A stretch of DNA of 64,000 nucleotides. Origin: AP-15 sp036500965. Lineage in GTDB: Bacteria; Pseudomonadota; Alphaproteobacteria; ATCC43930; CGMCC-115725. The stretch's first letter is position 1; each line of letters starts with the position of its first letter. The notes under the pieces are model-generated. The model worked only from the letters and a program-made list of their open reading frames with translations. It had not been told where the DNA came from and made no database searches. The DNA is taken from the NCBI GenBank assembly GCA_036500965.1, contig DASYBC010000041.1:29660-93659 (forward strand), written 5' to 3'. Shown one piece after another: positions 27,059-35,718 of the stretch. Made by a program: the position numbers and the translations under genes.

Positions 27059-27868
27059 TCAGGCGGCGGCGGGCTGCCGCGGGCGGTAGATCGACAGGTG
27101 CTGGATGCGGGCGACCGGGATGGTGCGATTGGCGTAGACCCGCAAATCGAGATCGACGAAGCGGTGGCCCTTCCTCTCGTAGTTGCCGGTGATGAGCGCC
27201 TTGGCCGACAATTCGTCGCCGATCCGTGCGGGGGCGTAATGCTCGACCCGGCTGCCGACATGCATCCACGGCCCGAGCACGACATTGTGACGCAACGCCC
27301 AATTGCCGATGTGCAGGATCGTGCCGGGATGCACCAGCCCTTCGGCGGTGTAGAGCGGCAGGGTCTCGCGCACATCGGCGAGATATTGCCGGGCGTCTTC
27401 GTCGCCGACCCGGAACGGGTGGATCGCTAGCCAGGTGCCGACCGCCAATGTCGTCTCGTCGGCCGGCAGCCGGTTTGCGGGCGGGTCCGGCGGGATCGGC
27501 GCCGCGGCGAACGCGGCGGGCGGAAGCGGGGCGCGCTCCGGCAGCGCGGCGCGGCCGGCCGCGCATAATTCGCCGCGCGCCTCGACCCGCAGCTCCAGCC
27601 CGTCGCCGGTTTCGGCCGCCGTGACCGTCACGCTGTCGCCGTCATAGACCGGCTTCAGCAGCCGGATTTCGGCGGTGCCGCGCTCGAGCCATTCGCGGCC
27701 CCAATGAGCCGCCGGCAGATGGGTCATATAGGCGTAGACCTCGACCCCCGGCACCAGCCCGCTCGTGAAGCCGAACCGCCGCGCCACCGCGTCGTCATGG
27801 ATCTTGTTGTCGCTGTCCTTGGCGGCGTTGAAGGCGACTACATGATAAGGGCCAAGGGATAGGGTCAT
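27059..27868 (-). CDS. MaoC-like/hot-dog-fold protein
   Basis: The 269-residue protein has two half-domains. The N-terminal one has H-D-D-A-V-A-R-R-F-G-F and L-V-P-G-V-E-V-Y-A-Y-M-T-H, typical of MaoC-type hydratase or dehydratase folds. The second has V-H-P-G-T-I-L-H-I-G-N and Y-A-P-A-R-I-G-D-E-L. The classical D-x4-H dyad is not complete, so catalytic activity is uncertain. It is divergent from the MBL-fold gene, with 92 bases between starts. Confidence 0.7.
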   Translation of the reverse strand: MTLSLGPYHVVAFNAAKDSDNKIHDDAVARRFGFTSGLVPGVEVYAYMTHLPAAHWGREWLERGTAEIRLLKPVYDGDSVTVTAAETGDGLELRVEARGELCAAGRAALPERAPLPPAAFAAAPIPPDPPANRLPADETTLAVGTWLAIHPFRVGDEDARQYLADVRETLPLYTAEGLVHPGTILHIGNWALRHNVVLGPWMHVGSRVEHYAPARIGDELSAKALITGNYERKGHRFVDLDLRVYANRTIPVARIQHLSIYRPRQPAAA

Positions 27869-27960
27869 GGTGGGGGCTCCGGCACTCGGCTATAAGCGTG
27901 GCCAGCAGGCTTGCACCGCGGCGGCGCCGGCGCAATCCCATCCGCAATTTGGAGGCCGTT

Positions 27961-28764
27961 ATGGATAGGAACCTTCCCGAGTACGAGCTTTTCGCGATCC
28001 GTTATGCCGAGCGGGACGCCTGCCGCGCCGACCATTTCATCGGCGGCGACCCGCATGACGGGCCGATGCCGATGGATTATTTCGTCTGGGCGGCGATCGG
28101 GCATGAGCGCAGCTTCGTGATCGACACCGGCTTTACCGCCGAGGTCGCGGCGGCGCGCGGCCGGCGGCATCTGCGCTGCCCGGCCGAGGCTTTGTCGCTG
28201 GTCGGCCTCGACCGCAACACCGTCGCCGACGTGATCCTGACCCACATGCATTACGACCACGTCGGCACGTTTCACCGCTTTCCCCAGGCGCAGTTTCATT
28301 TGCAGGAAAAGGAGCTGCATTACACGACCGGGCATTACATGCGCCATCCGTTCCTCGCCCGCTCGTTCGAGGTCGAGGACGTGGTCGGCATCGTCCGGCT
28401 GAATTTCGCCCGCCGGGTCAGGCTCTACAGCGGCCCGGCCGAGCTGGCGCCGGGGATCAGCATCCATCCGGTTGGCGGCCATACCCCGGGCATGCAGTTC
28501 GTGCGCGTGCATACGAGGCGCGGCTGGGTCGTGATCGCTTCGGATGTCACCCATTACTACGAGAACATGGAAGCCGGCCGGCCCTTCACCGCCGCCTTCC
28601 ACATCGGCGACATGCTCGACGCCTACGACGCGCTGCGCGCCGCCGCACCCTCGCCGCAGCACATTGTCCCCGGCCACGACCCGCTGGTGATGCGCCGCTA
28701 CCCGGCACCGAGCCCCGCGCTCGAAGGCCTCGTCATCCGCCTCGACGTGCCGCCGCGGGATTAG
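27961..28764 (+). CDS. metallo-beta-lactamase-fold hydrolase (N-acyl homoserine lactonase-like)
   Basis: The 267-residue protein has the metal-binding motif T-H-M-H-Y-D-H, a second-shell histidine in V-G-G-H-T-P-G-M, the bridging aspartate in I-A-S-D-V-T-H, and a terminal I-V-P-G-H-D. These match the AHL lactonase branch (AiiA/AttM type), although other lactonases and hydrolases share the pattern. The ATG at 27961 follows GGAGG. The longer frame adds an Arg-rich leader without support. It may open lactone rings in quorum signals or catabolic intermediates. Confidence 0.85.
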   Translation: MDRNLPEYELFAIRYAERDACRADHFIGGDPHDGPMPMDYFVWAAIGHERSFVIDTGFTAEVAAARGRRHLRCPAEALSLVGLDRNTVADVILTHMHYDHVGTFHRFPQAQFHLQEKELHYTTGHYMRHPFLARSFEVEDVVGIVRLNFARRVRLYSGPAELAPGISIHPVGGHTPGMQFVRVHTRRGWVVIASDVTHYYENMEAGRPFTAAFHIGDMLDAYDALRAAAPSPQHIVPGHDPLVMRRYPAPSPALEGLVIRLDVPPRD

Positions 28765-28813
28765 CGGCGCTAGCCGACGCTCTCAATCTCCCAGTGCCAG
28801 AAGGGATCGCCGG

Positions 28814-29200
28814 TCACGGCAACCGCCGCAACCGCTGCATTAATCCGGCGGTGCTGAACTGATATTCCCAATAGGCGACCAGCGCCGCCTCGTTGAACTC
28901 GCTCCACGCGCTTACCGCTTGCAAGTCGGCCGCCGACAATTGGCCCGCTATGAGCCGGGGCGACGGGCGCACCGCGACGGTCGCGAGATTCCCCGGCAAT
29001 ATCCGCGTACCGTGCGCCTGGTTGACCTTGATGCGGAGATCGTGGCGCGCGTGGCCTCGCTCCGAAACCCACACCACCATCGGCAGGCCGGTGTCGGCGG
29101 GAAACAGATTCGCCATCAAAAAGAAGTCGGCGTCAGTCTCGCTCATGCCGCACCTGTCACCGACGGGAGCTTCCGGAATATTTTTGATAAACGCGGCCAT
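28814..29200 (-). CDS. conserved hypothetical protein
   Basis: The 128-residue soluble protein contains F-F-L-M-A-N-L-F-P-A-D-T-G-L-P, V-V-W-V-S-E-R-G, H-D-L-R-I-K-V and L-V-A-Y-W-E. I have no functional name for it. The first ATG (29200) lies three bases after the methyltransferase stop. The ATG at 29146 begins the more family-like segment M-S-E-T-D-A-D-F-F and may be the true start. It is probably co-transcribed with the methyltransferase and the VapC genes upstream. Confidence 0.68.
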   Translation of the reverse strand: MAAFIKNIPEAPVGDRCGMSETDADFFLMANLFPADTGLPMVVWVSERGHARHDLRIKVNQAHGTRILPGNLATVAVRPSPRLIAGQLSAADLQAVSAWSEFNEAALVAYWEYQFSTAGLMQRLRRLP

Positions 29201-29203
29201 GCG

Positions 29204-30034
29204 TCAATCGACGCGCGCCAGGACGGCGTTGAAGAGTTCGGTGCGGCGTTCTTCAAGGTTGCGGGCGGAGTTCGCAAACATGGCCCGCCAGTCGGCGCCG
29301 AGGATCAGGTGGGTGCCGAGCGGCGGCGGTGCGTCCGCGGTGCTGCGGGTGCGCCGCGAGGCGGCTTCCAATGCTTCGGGCGTCGTGTCCTGCCAGGTCA
29401 CGACGCGGAAGCCGGCGGCTTCGAGCTTGGCCCGCGTCTCGGCGGCGGAGAACAGAAAGCTGATGCTGGGCTCGCGGGCCCATTGCACCGGGAAATGCGG
29501 GGCGCCGCCCGGCCCGGCCGCGACCTCCTGCAAGGCGAGGCGCCGGCCGGGTTTGAGCACCCGCCACATCTCGCGATAGAACCGGTCGCGGTCGGCGATG
29601 TTCATCGCCGCATTCTGCGACCAGACCACATCGAAAGTCGCATCTTCGAACGGCAGGTCGAGCGCGTTGCCCTGACGATAATCGACCTTTCCCGCGAGCC
29701 CGGTGCGCCGGGTCAGCATCTCGGCGATCCGGACGAATTCGGCGGTCAGATCGACCCCGCTGACTCTGACCCCGTAGCGCCAGGCGAGAAACCGCGACGG
29801 CCCGCCGAGCCCGGAGCCGACATCGAGCACCCGCTCGCCGCCGGAGAGGCCGAGCAGTTCGGCGAGCCGGATCGTCGCCGGCCGCTGCCCGCCGTGAAAC
29901 TCGTCAACCGGCGCCAGATCGTCCGGGGTCAGATGATCGACATCCTTCCCCAGGGACCGCAATGCCGCGAGGATCGCGGCGTCGAGACCGCCGCTCGTGT
30001 AATGCTCTTCGACCGGAATCGTGCTGTCCGACAT
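29204..30034 (-). CDS. class I SAM-dependent methyltransferase (sarcosine/dimethylglycine methyltransferase-like)
   Basis: The 276-residue protein has motif I V-L-D-V-G-S-G-L-G-G-P-S-R, motif II V-S-G-V-D-L-T and motif IV F-D-V-V-W-S-Q-N-A-A-M-N. The G-S-G-L-G-G-P-S-R form and the H-Y-T-S-G-G-L start are typical of enzymes that methylate glycine derivatives and related small molecules. The start M-S-D-S-T is at 30034; a longer frame to 30055 is possible. It begins 5 bases after the VapC stop on the same strand. Confidence 0.85.
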   Translation of the reverse strand: MSDSTIPVEEHYTSGGLDAAILAALRSLGKDVDHLTPDDLAPVDEFHGGQRPATIRLAELLGLSGGERVLDVGSGLGGPSRFLAWRYGVRVSGVDLTAEFVRIAEMLTRRTGLAGKVDYRQGNALDLPFEDATFDVVWSQNAAMNIADRDRFYREMWRVLKPGRRLALQEVAAGPGGAPHFPVQWAREPSISFLFSAAETRAKLEAAGFRVVTWQDTTPEALEAASRRTRSTADAPPPLGTHLILGADWRAMFANSARNLEERRTELFNAVLARVD

Positions 30035-30039
30035 TGTGC

Positions 30040-30480
30040 TCAGTCCTGCTGCCAATGATTCGGTACGTCCACCCCGATGCCCAGCTCGCGGGCGGCGACG
30101 GCCATTCGTCGGTCGAGCGTGACGAGAGTGGCGTCGAGCCGCCGGGCGATCGCCAGATGCAAGGCGTCCGGCGCCCGCAGCGCGAGATCAAAGCGCCGGA
30201 CATAGACGTTGGCGAGGCGAACGTCGGAGGCCCCGATCTCAGCCGGTAAGCTCATCGCCGCACGCCATGCGTCGAAGTCGGCCAGCCGCGTCGATGCGTC
30301 GGCGTCGGTGAGCAGCGCCATGCGCACAAGGCGGGAGAGGGCCGATGCAACCTCGGCAGCGGCAAAATCGCTGATCAGCAATTCCCGATCGCCGGCGCCG
30401 AGACGATCATAAACGGCTTTCGTGCTTGGCTCGGCGATCAAGGTTGGCAGCAGCACACTGGCATCGAGATAGGCGCTCAA
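30040..30480 (-). CDS. VapC-family PIN-domain toxin ribonuclease
   Basis: The 146-residue PIN domain has acidic residues in the standard order: Y-L-D-A-S at the N-terminus, A-A-A-E-V-A-S-A-L in the second helix, R-A-P-D-A-L-H-L-A-I-A, and L-V-T-L-D-R-R. VapC toxins are Mg-dependent RNases held inactive by their antitoxin. The start is a TTG at 30480 that overlaps the antitoxin TGA (TTGA), giving coupled translation. Unlike the two other PIN toxins in the window, the reading frame is intact. Confidence 0.9.
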   Translation of the reverse strand: MSAYLDASVLLPTLIAEPSTKAVYDRLGAGDRELLISDFAAAEVASALSRLVRMALLTDADASTRLADFDAWRAAMSLPAEIGASDVRLANVYVRRFDLALRAPDALHLAIARRLDATLVTLDRRMAVAARELGIGVDVPNHWQQD

Positions 30481-30725
30481 TCCTCTTTCGATTCATACAG
30501 GAGATCGAGAATCTCGACCGAGGTTAGGCCGACGCCGGGCCGGGCGCGCGTTCGAGCGTGCAGCCATTCGTGGCTCCCGATGGCCGGCCGGGTTGCGCGC
30601 AAAGCGGGCCGGAGTTCGACAACGGGTTTGCCGCGCCGGGTGATGATCACCTCTTCGCCGGCGAGCGCCTTGTCGATCAGGCGGGGAAGCCGGTTCTTGG
30701 CGTCGGCGACGCTGTAAGCGGTCAC
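30477..30725 (-). CDS. Phd/YefM-family antitoxin
   Basis: The 82-residue protein begins T-A-Y-S-V-A-D-A-K-N-R-L-P-R-L-I-D-K-A and has E-E-V-I-I-T-R-R-G-K-P-V-V-E-L, the Phd/YefM DNA-binding fold signature. The C-terminal part would wrap the toxin. The GTG at 30725 is chosen because AAAGGAGA stands seven bases upstream; no ATG is available. The antitoxin normally represses its own operon, matching the dyad over the promoter at 30750-30787. Confidence 0.9.
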   Translation of the reverse strand: MTAYSVADAKNRLPRLIDKALAGEEVIITRRGKPVVELRPALRATRPAIGSHEWLHARTRARPGVGLTSVEILDLLYESKED

Positions 30726-30749
30726 GCCGCGATCTCCTTTGGGGACAAG

Positions 30750-30787
30750 ATGGCCATCAAAGTAGCCATAATTGCGGCTCCCGTCAA
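30750..30787 (-). promoter_or_regulatory. toxin-antitoxin promoter with operator dyad
   Basis: On the minus strand TTGACG (30787-30782), a 17-base spacer and TACTTT (30764-30759) form a promoter for the antitoxin-toxin pair. An inverted repeat ATGGC-N10-GCCAT (30750-30769) covers the -10 box and probably binds the Phd-like antitoxin or its toxin complex. Confidence 0.6.
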
Positions 30788-30823
30788 GATGGCGCATAAC
30801 GCGCCGGGTTTCCGGAGGTTTCC

Positions 30824-32317
30824 ATGCGGCTGTTGCTCGCGATGATGAAGCACGAGACGAACACCTTTTCGCCGGTGCCGACGCCACTCGCGCGGTTTGG
30901 CCACGACCCGGGGCCGCTCTATGGCGAGACGGCGATCCGCGCCTATCGCGGCACCGGCACCGGACTCGGCGCCTATCTCGACCTGGCCGAGCGCGAGGGG
31001 GCCGAGATCGTGCTGCCGATCGCCGCCGGAGCGCCACCGAGCGGACCGGTCGAGGACGCCGCCTATGCCGCGATCACCGACCGCATCTGCGCCGCGGTCG
31101 AGCAGGGCGGGTTCGACGGCATCATGCTGGATTTGCACGGCGCGATGGTCACGCAGAGCCTAGAGGACGGCGAGGGGCAGTTCCTCAAACGCTTGCGCGC
31201 GATCGACCCCGCGACTCCGATCGCGGTCGCGCTCGACATGCACGCGAACCTCTATGACGAGATCGTCGCCAACGCCACCGTGGTGACCGGCTATCGCACC
31301 TATCCGCACATCGACACCTATGAGACCGCGCGGCTGGCGGGCGAAATTTTGCTGCGCACGATCCGCGGCGAGGTGCGGCCGGTCATGGCTTGGGGCAATC
31401 AACCGATGCTGCCGCATGTGATGCGCCAGGGCACCGATGACCATCCGAACAAGGAATTACAGCACCGCTGCGCCACGATGGCGGGCGAGGGCGCGTTGGC
31501 CGCCAGCCTCTTCACCGGCTTTCCGCACGCCGACATTTTGAATGCCGGGCTCAGCGCGGTGGTCGTGACCGACGGCGACCGCAGTCTTGCCGAGCGGCTG
31601 CGCGACGAGCTGTTGGATCGGGCCTGGGTCGAGCGCGAGGCGTTTGTCTACCAGATCGAGCCGCTGCAGCAATCGGTCGCCCGCGCCAAGGCGATGCCGC
31701 GACGGCAGCCGGGCGACGGCCCGGTCGTGCTGCTCGATCACTACGACAACTGTGCTTCGGGCGGGACCATGGACACGACCGTCGTTCTGGCCGAGATCCT
31801 GCGCCAAGGGCTCGACGATGTCGCGGCGTTCGCGATCTACGACCCCGAAGCGGTGCAGCAGGCAATCACTGCCGGCGTCGGCACGAAGGTGACTTTGTCG
31901 GTCGGCGGCAAGATCGCGATGCCGGCAATCCCGGCGCCAAGCCCGCCCTTTGCCGTGACCGGCCGGGTCAAGACGATCTCCAACGGCCGCTACAAGAACC
32001 GCGGCCCGATGGCGCGCGGCGTCGAGATGGACATGGGGCCTTCCGTCGTGCTCGACACCGGCGCCGTCGAGATCGTGCTGATCTCGCGCCATATCGAGCC
32101 GTCCGATCTGAATTGCCTTTTGAGCCTCGGCATCGACCCGACGCAAAAGCGCTACGTCATGCTAAAAAGCCGCATCCATTGGCGGGCTGGGCTGGGCAAG
32201 CTGGCGAGCGCGGTCGTCGATTGCGCCGGGGTCGGCGTGTGCACCTCGGATTACGGACAGCTCGACTTCCGCAAGGTTCGCCGCCCGATCTACCCGCTGG
32301 ATCTGCCCAATCGCTGA
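30824..32317 (+). CDS. M81-family metallopeptidase (MlrC-like)
   Basis: The 497-residue protein has the M81 N-terminal domain (M-M-K-H-E-T-N-T-F-S, D-G-I-M-L-D-L-H-G-A-M-V, A-L-D-M-H-A-N-L, T-Y-P-H-I-D-T-Y-E-T-A) and the C-terminal MlrC domain (D-N-C-A-S-G-G-T-M-D-T-T). The histidines and aspartates of these motifs form the zinc site. MlrC degrades linearised microcystin; in other bacteria the substrate of M81 proteins is unknown. The ATG follows GGAGG. Confidence 0.92.
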   Translation: MRLLLAMMKHETNTFSPVPTPLARFGHDPGPLYGETAIRAYRGTGTGLGAYLDLAEREGAEIVLPIAAGAPPSGPVEDAAYAAITDRICAAVEQGGFDGIMLDLHGAMVTQSLEDGEGQFLKRLRAIDPATPIAVALDMHANLYDEIVANATVVTGYRTYPHIDTYETARLAGEILLRTIRGEVRPVMAWGNQPMLPHVMRQGTDDHPNKELQHRCATMAGEGALAASLFTGFPHADILNAGLSAVVVTDGDRSLAERLRDELLDRAWVEREAFVYQIEPLQQSVARAKAMPRRQPGDGPVVLLDHYDNCASGGTMDTTVVLAEILRQGLDDVAAFAIYDPEAVQQAITAGVGTKVTLSVGGKIAMPAIPAPSPPFAVTGRVKTISNGRYKNRGPMARGVEMDMGPSVVLDTGAVEIVLISRHIEPSDLNCLLSLGIDPTQKRYVMLKSRIHWRAGLGKLASAVVDCAGVGVCTSDYGQLDFRKVRRPIYPLDLPNR

Positions 32318-32368
32318 GGGGAGTGCCGGGGTTTCGGCACGCCCGCAGCGAAGGCGGGCGGGCGGGCG

Positions 32369-32596
32369 CTAGCGCGGTCGCCCCGGTCCATTGCGGCGGC
32401 CCGCCGAAACCGTCAGCCAGCCATTGCGTTCCGGCCGCTGGCGAGCTTCGGCGGTGCCGAGCAGCCTTCGGTCCTCCCGACCCGGGCCGTCATCGTCAGC
32501 GGAACCCTGTTTCGCCGCTTGGTCGCGCTCTCGGCGCAATTCGGCCAAACGGGCATGGATCGTGGCAAAATCATCGGCAGCGCGGGGTCTGGTCAC
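32369..32596 (-). CDS. small hypothetical protein
   Basis: The 75-residue charged protein begins T-R-P-R-A-A-D-D-F-A-T-I-H-A-R-L-A-E-L-R-R-E-R-D, a predicted helix, followed by a disordered tail. The GTG start at 32596 is supported by AGGAGGA a few bases upstream, one of the better ribosome-binding sites in the window. No function is known. The 208 bases between it and the next plus-strand gene show nothing else. Confidence 0.55.
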   Translation of the reverse strand: MTRPRAADDFATIHARLAELRRERDQAAKQGSADDDGPGREDRRLLGTAEARQRPERNGWLTVSAGRRNGPGRPR

Positions 32597-32804
32597 GTCT
32601 CCTCCTGATCTTTTGGGCGGTCGCCTGCAGGCCCGACCGGCTTGTTCGGGAAACCCCAATATGCTGGCGCACGGGAGGCTCGTTAAGCAAGCTTAAATCG
32701 GAGGTGAGCCGTGCCCGCAGGACGGCGGCAAAGGGCACGGGTTGCCGCGGCCTGGCCGGCGCGGTAAGGGTGGCGCCGAGGGGCCCGCGTTCGAGGAGCA
32801 CGAC

Positions 32805-34154
32805 ATGGACGGCACCACCCAGCTGATCGACAGCGACCGGCGCTATCTGGTTCATCCGCTGCACCACCCGGACGATCACCGCGAGCCACTGGTCGTGGTA
32901 GAGGGCAAGGGGGCAATGCTCTACGACGCCGATGGCCGCGGCTATATCGACAGCCTGTCTGGGCTGTGGAACGTCAACATCGGCCACGGCCGAGGCGAGC
33001 TCGCCGACGCCGCGGCGGCGCAGATGCGGCGCATCGCCTTTGCCTCGGCCTATATCGGCGCCACCAACGAGCCGGCGGTGCGGCTCGCCGAAAAGATCGT
33101 CGGCCATGCCTACCCCAATTCGGCCGCGGTCTATTTCACCACCGCCGGCGCGGAATCCAATGAATCGGCCTTCAAATTCGCTCGCTATTACTGGAAAATC
33201 AAAGACCGCCCGGCCAAGACCAAGATCATCTCGCGCATCCATGCCTATCACGGGGTGACCATGGCGGCGATGAGCGCCACCGGCATGGCCGCCTATCACA
33301 AGATGTTCGGGCCCTTGATCCCCGGCTTCATCCAGGTGCCGCCGCCCTATGCCTATCGCTGGCAGGGCAACGCCGAGCCCGGCGCCGGTGCCGCCGAAGC
33401 GGTCGAGCAGGCGATCCTCGCCGAGGGCGCCGACACGGTCGCCGCGGTCATCGCCGAGCCGGTCATGGGCGCGGGCGGGGTCATCGTGCCGCCGCTCTCC
33501 TATTTTCCGCTGCTGCGCGAGATCTGCGATCGTCACGACGTGCTCTTAATCGCGGACGAGGTCATCACCGGCTTCGGCCGCACCGGGCGCTGGTTCGCGC
33601 TCGGCCATTGGGGGGTCGAGCCCGACCTGGTCTCGTTCGCCAAGGGGGTGACGAGCGGTTATCTGCCGTTGGGCGGCGTCATCGCCTCGAAGCGGGTGCA
33701 CGACGCGATCGAGAGCGCGCCGGCCGACCGCAAATTCATGCACGCCGCGACCTATTCCGGGCACCCGGTGTGCTGCGCCGTCGGCCTGCGCAATGTCGCG
33801 ATCATCGAGGAGGAGGGGCTGGTCGAGCGTGCGGCGGTCATGGGCAAGCGGCTGCTCGCGGGTCTGGAAGGGCTGCGCGATCTACCGGCGGTCGGCGATG
33901 TGCGCGGCATCGGCATGATGTGCGGCGTCGAGCTGGTGACCGACCGCGCTACCAAGGGGCCGGCATTGGGGCTCGGGCCGAAGATCACCCGCGAGGCGAT
34001 GGCGCGCGGCCTGTTGCCGCGGCTGCGCGCCGGCAGCGCCGACCCGGCGATCGGCGACACGATTTGCGTCGCCCCGCCGTTGATGACCCCGGCCGAGACA
34101 ATCGACCGCATCCCCGAGATCCTGCGCGAGGCGATCATTGCCGCGACCCGGTAG
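32805..34154 (+). CDS. class III (omega) aminotransferase
   Basis: The 449-residue PLP enzyme has V-Y-F-T-T-A-G-A-E-S-N-E, the catalytic D-E-V-I-T-G-F-G-R-T-G and the PLP lysine K280 in S-F-A-K-G-V-T-S-G-Y-L-P-L-G-G. The order and Y-H-G-V-T segment fit omega-amino acid:pyruvate or diamine:pyruvate aminotransferases. The ATG at 32805 follows GAGGAG; the longer frame lacks support. The substrate cannot be fixed from context, since flanking genes are unrelated. Confidence 0.92.
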   Translation: MDGTTQLIDSDRRYLVHPLHHPDDHREPLVVVEGKGAMLYDADGRGYIDSLSGLWNVNIGHGRGELADAAAAQMRRIAFASAYIGATNEPAVRLAEKIVGHAYPNSAAVYFTTAGAESNESAFKFARYYWKIKDRPAKTKIISRIHAYHGVTMAAMSATGMAAYHKMFGPLIPGFIQVPPPYAYRWQGNAEPGAGAAEAVEQAILAEGADTVAAVIAEPVMGAGGVIVPPLSYFPLLREICDRHDVLLIADEVITGFGRTGRWFALGHWGVEPDLVSFAKGVTSGYLPLGGVIASKRVHDAIESAPADRKFMHAATYSGHPVCCAVGLRNVAIIEEEGLVERAAVMGKRLLAGLEGLRDLPAVGDVRGIGMMCGVELVTDRATKGPALGLGPKITREAMARGLLPRLRAGSADPAIGDTICVAPPLMTPAETIDRIPEILREAIIAATR

Positions 34155-34178
34155 CTCGGACGGGCCCCTCGCAGAAAG

Positions 34179-34289
34179 CCCCTCCCCCCAACCCTTTCCC
34201 CGCAAGCGGGGAGAGGGAGCGCTCGGCGACCGTGTTGTGGGCTCTTAACCCTCGCCCCGTTTGCGGGGAGAGGGCAGGGTGAGGGGGAA
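34179..34289. repeat. tandem pair of GC-rich palindromic repeats
   Basis: CCCTTTCCCCGC-AA-GCGGGGAGAGGG (34193-34216) and CCCTCGCCCCG-TTTG-CGGGGAGAGGG (34249-34274) are two copies of one palindromic element separated by 32 bases. They are bordered by CCCCTCCC and GAGGGGG. A relative lies inside dnaE at 7924-7947. The pair fills the gap between the aminotransferase and the dienelactone hydrolase-like gene. Confidence 0.75.
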
Positions 34290-34357
34290 TCCAATCGCGG
34301 TGCCGACGCGAGCCTGATGCCATTGCGTCGGGATGCCGCATGTGAGGGGTGGAGCCG

Positions 34358-35227
34358 ATGCGGATCACGATCGCTTTTAGCGTGTGCGCAGCCGCGCTGG
34401 TGTCCGCAATGCTCGGCATGGCTCCGGCGCGCGCGCAGGGCTTGGCGTGGCTGGGCGGCGACACCGTGCAGGTCGCGGCGCGCCGCACCGGCCTATCGGG
34501 ATCGCCGAGCGGTGAGCCGTTGCTCGGCTATCTGGCCCGGCCGGACATGCCGGGACGTCACCCGGCCGTGGTGGTCCTGCACGATTGTAGCGGGTTCGGC
34601 ATCTACTACCCGGTGATCGCTGATGTGCTGAAGTCGTATGGCTATGTGGCGCTGGCGATTGACAGCCTCGGCCGGTTCAACGCCTGCCTCAGGGTCGGCC
34701 AGGGCGCAGCGGCGGAAGCACTCGACGGCTATAGGGCGCTCGGCTGGCTCTCTCGGCAGAATTATGTCGATCCCGGCCGCATTGCCGTGCTCGGCTTCTC
34801 GATGGGCGGCATCGCCACCCTGGACAGTGTCGAGGCCGGACCGATCGAAAAAAGTCACTCGCCGCACTTTCGGTCGGCCGTCGCCTATTATCCCTGCACT
34901 CCGCATCGGGGCGGGGTGATGAGCGTGCCGACCCTGATCCTGGTCGGCGACAAGGATGACTGGACCCTTGCCTCCTGGTGCCGCGAGATGATCGCGCGCC
35001 GGAACGGCGAGGGCGCGCCGGTGACGCTGATCGTATATTCGGGCGCGACGCATGTGTTCAATTTTGCCTATCCGACGCGAGAATATCTCGGACATCATCT
35101 CGCCTACAATCCGCAAGCAACCGCGGACGCATGGCGGCAGGTGCGCAACTTTCTGCAGACGACGCTCGGCGGGTCGCGGCCGACCCTCGACAAGCGGCCT
35201 TCCCGTTCGACGGCGGAGACACCTTGA
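34358..35227 (+). CDS. secreted dienelactone hydrolase-family protein
   Basis: The 289-residue protein has an N-terminal signal peptide ending near A-R-A-Q-G (about residue 27), so it is probably periplasmic. The alpha/beta hydrolase fold carries V-V-L-H-D-C-S-G, the nucleophile elbow G-F-S148-M-G-G, and a late G-A-T-H-V-F-N. True dienelactone hydrolases use Cys at the elbow; here it is Ser, so esterase activity is more likely. The ATG at 34358 follows GGAG. It overlaps the TTG of the following pseudogene by 4 bases. Confidence 0.82.
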   Translation: MRITIAFSVCAAALVSAMLGMAPARAQGLAWLGGDTVQVAARRTGLSGSPSGEPLLGYLARPDMPGRHPAVVVLHDCSGFGIYYPVIADVLKSYGYVALAIDSLGRFNACLRVGQGAAAEALDGYRALGWLSRQNYVDPGRIAVLGFSMGGIATLDSVEAGPIEKSHSPHFRSAVAYYPCTPHRGGVMSVPTLILVGDKDDWTLASWCREMIARRNGEGAPVTLIVYSGATHVFNFAYPTREYLGHHLAYNPQATADAWRQVRNFLQTTLGGSRPTLDKRPSRSTAETP

Positions 35228-35631
35228 TCCATTCCGGCGAACAGGGACGGCGTCTGCGCACCGGGCTAATTCTCGGTCTCGGCTTGCTGCTCGCGGCTGG
35301 GGCGGCGCGGGCGCAAGCGCCGCCGTCGCCGGCGAAAGTCTCGCCCGAGATGCAGGCGAAGATCGAGGCGCTCGAGCCGGCGCTCGAAAATTATGTGAAA
35401 AAAGGCATGGCGGCGTTCGACGTGCCGGGTGCGGCGGTCGGCATCCCCTCCAGCTCGAACCCTATGACGGCGCCGTCTTCACCGCGCGTCTGGTTCCCGA
35501 AGGACGTTTTGCCGCCGTGGCGCTATCGGTGGGCGAGGCGCCGCTCGGGTTCGCCGATTTTGCCGCCGATGCACGGGGCCGCCTGTCGCGGCTGCGCATG
35601 ATCTTCGAGGGCCAGCCATATTTTTTTGATG
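35224..35631 (+). pseudogene. internally deleted beta-lactamase-family serine hydrolase (with DUF3471-like C-terminus)
   Basis: From the TTG at 35224 the frame encodes a signal peptide and L-E-N-Y-V-K-K-G-M-A-A-F-D-V-P-G-A-A-V-G-I, the N-terminus of class C-type serine hydrolases. At about 35448 the homologous reading moves to another frame: L-E-P-Y-D-G-A-V-F-T-A-R-L, V-G-F/L-G-F-A-D-F and F-E-G-Q-P-Y-F-F, the tail of DUF3471-type proteins. The S-x-x-K and Y-x-N active-site regions (roughly 300 residues) are missing. A run of seven T near 35626 may have lost one base before the stop. Confidence 0.68.
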
Positions 35632-35718
35632 CGGGTCCGACCGGCTGCGGCCGCCCCGCCGGAGCAGTCGAAACCCGCCGCGCAGTAGCCTCGGTCGGAA
35701 CATTCGGAGTTGGGCATC

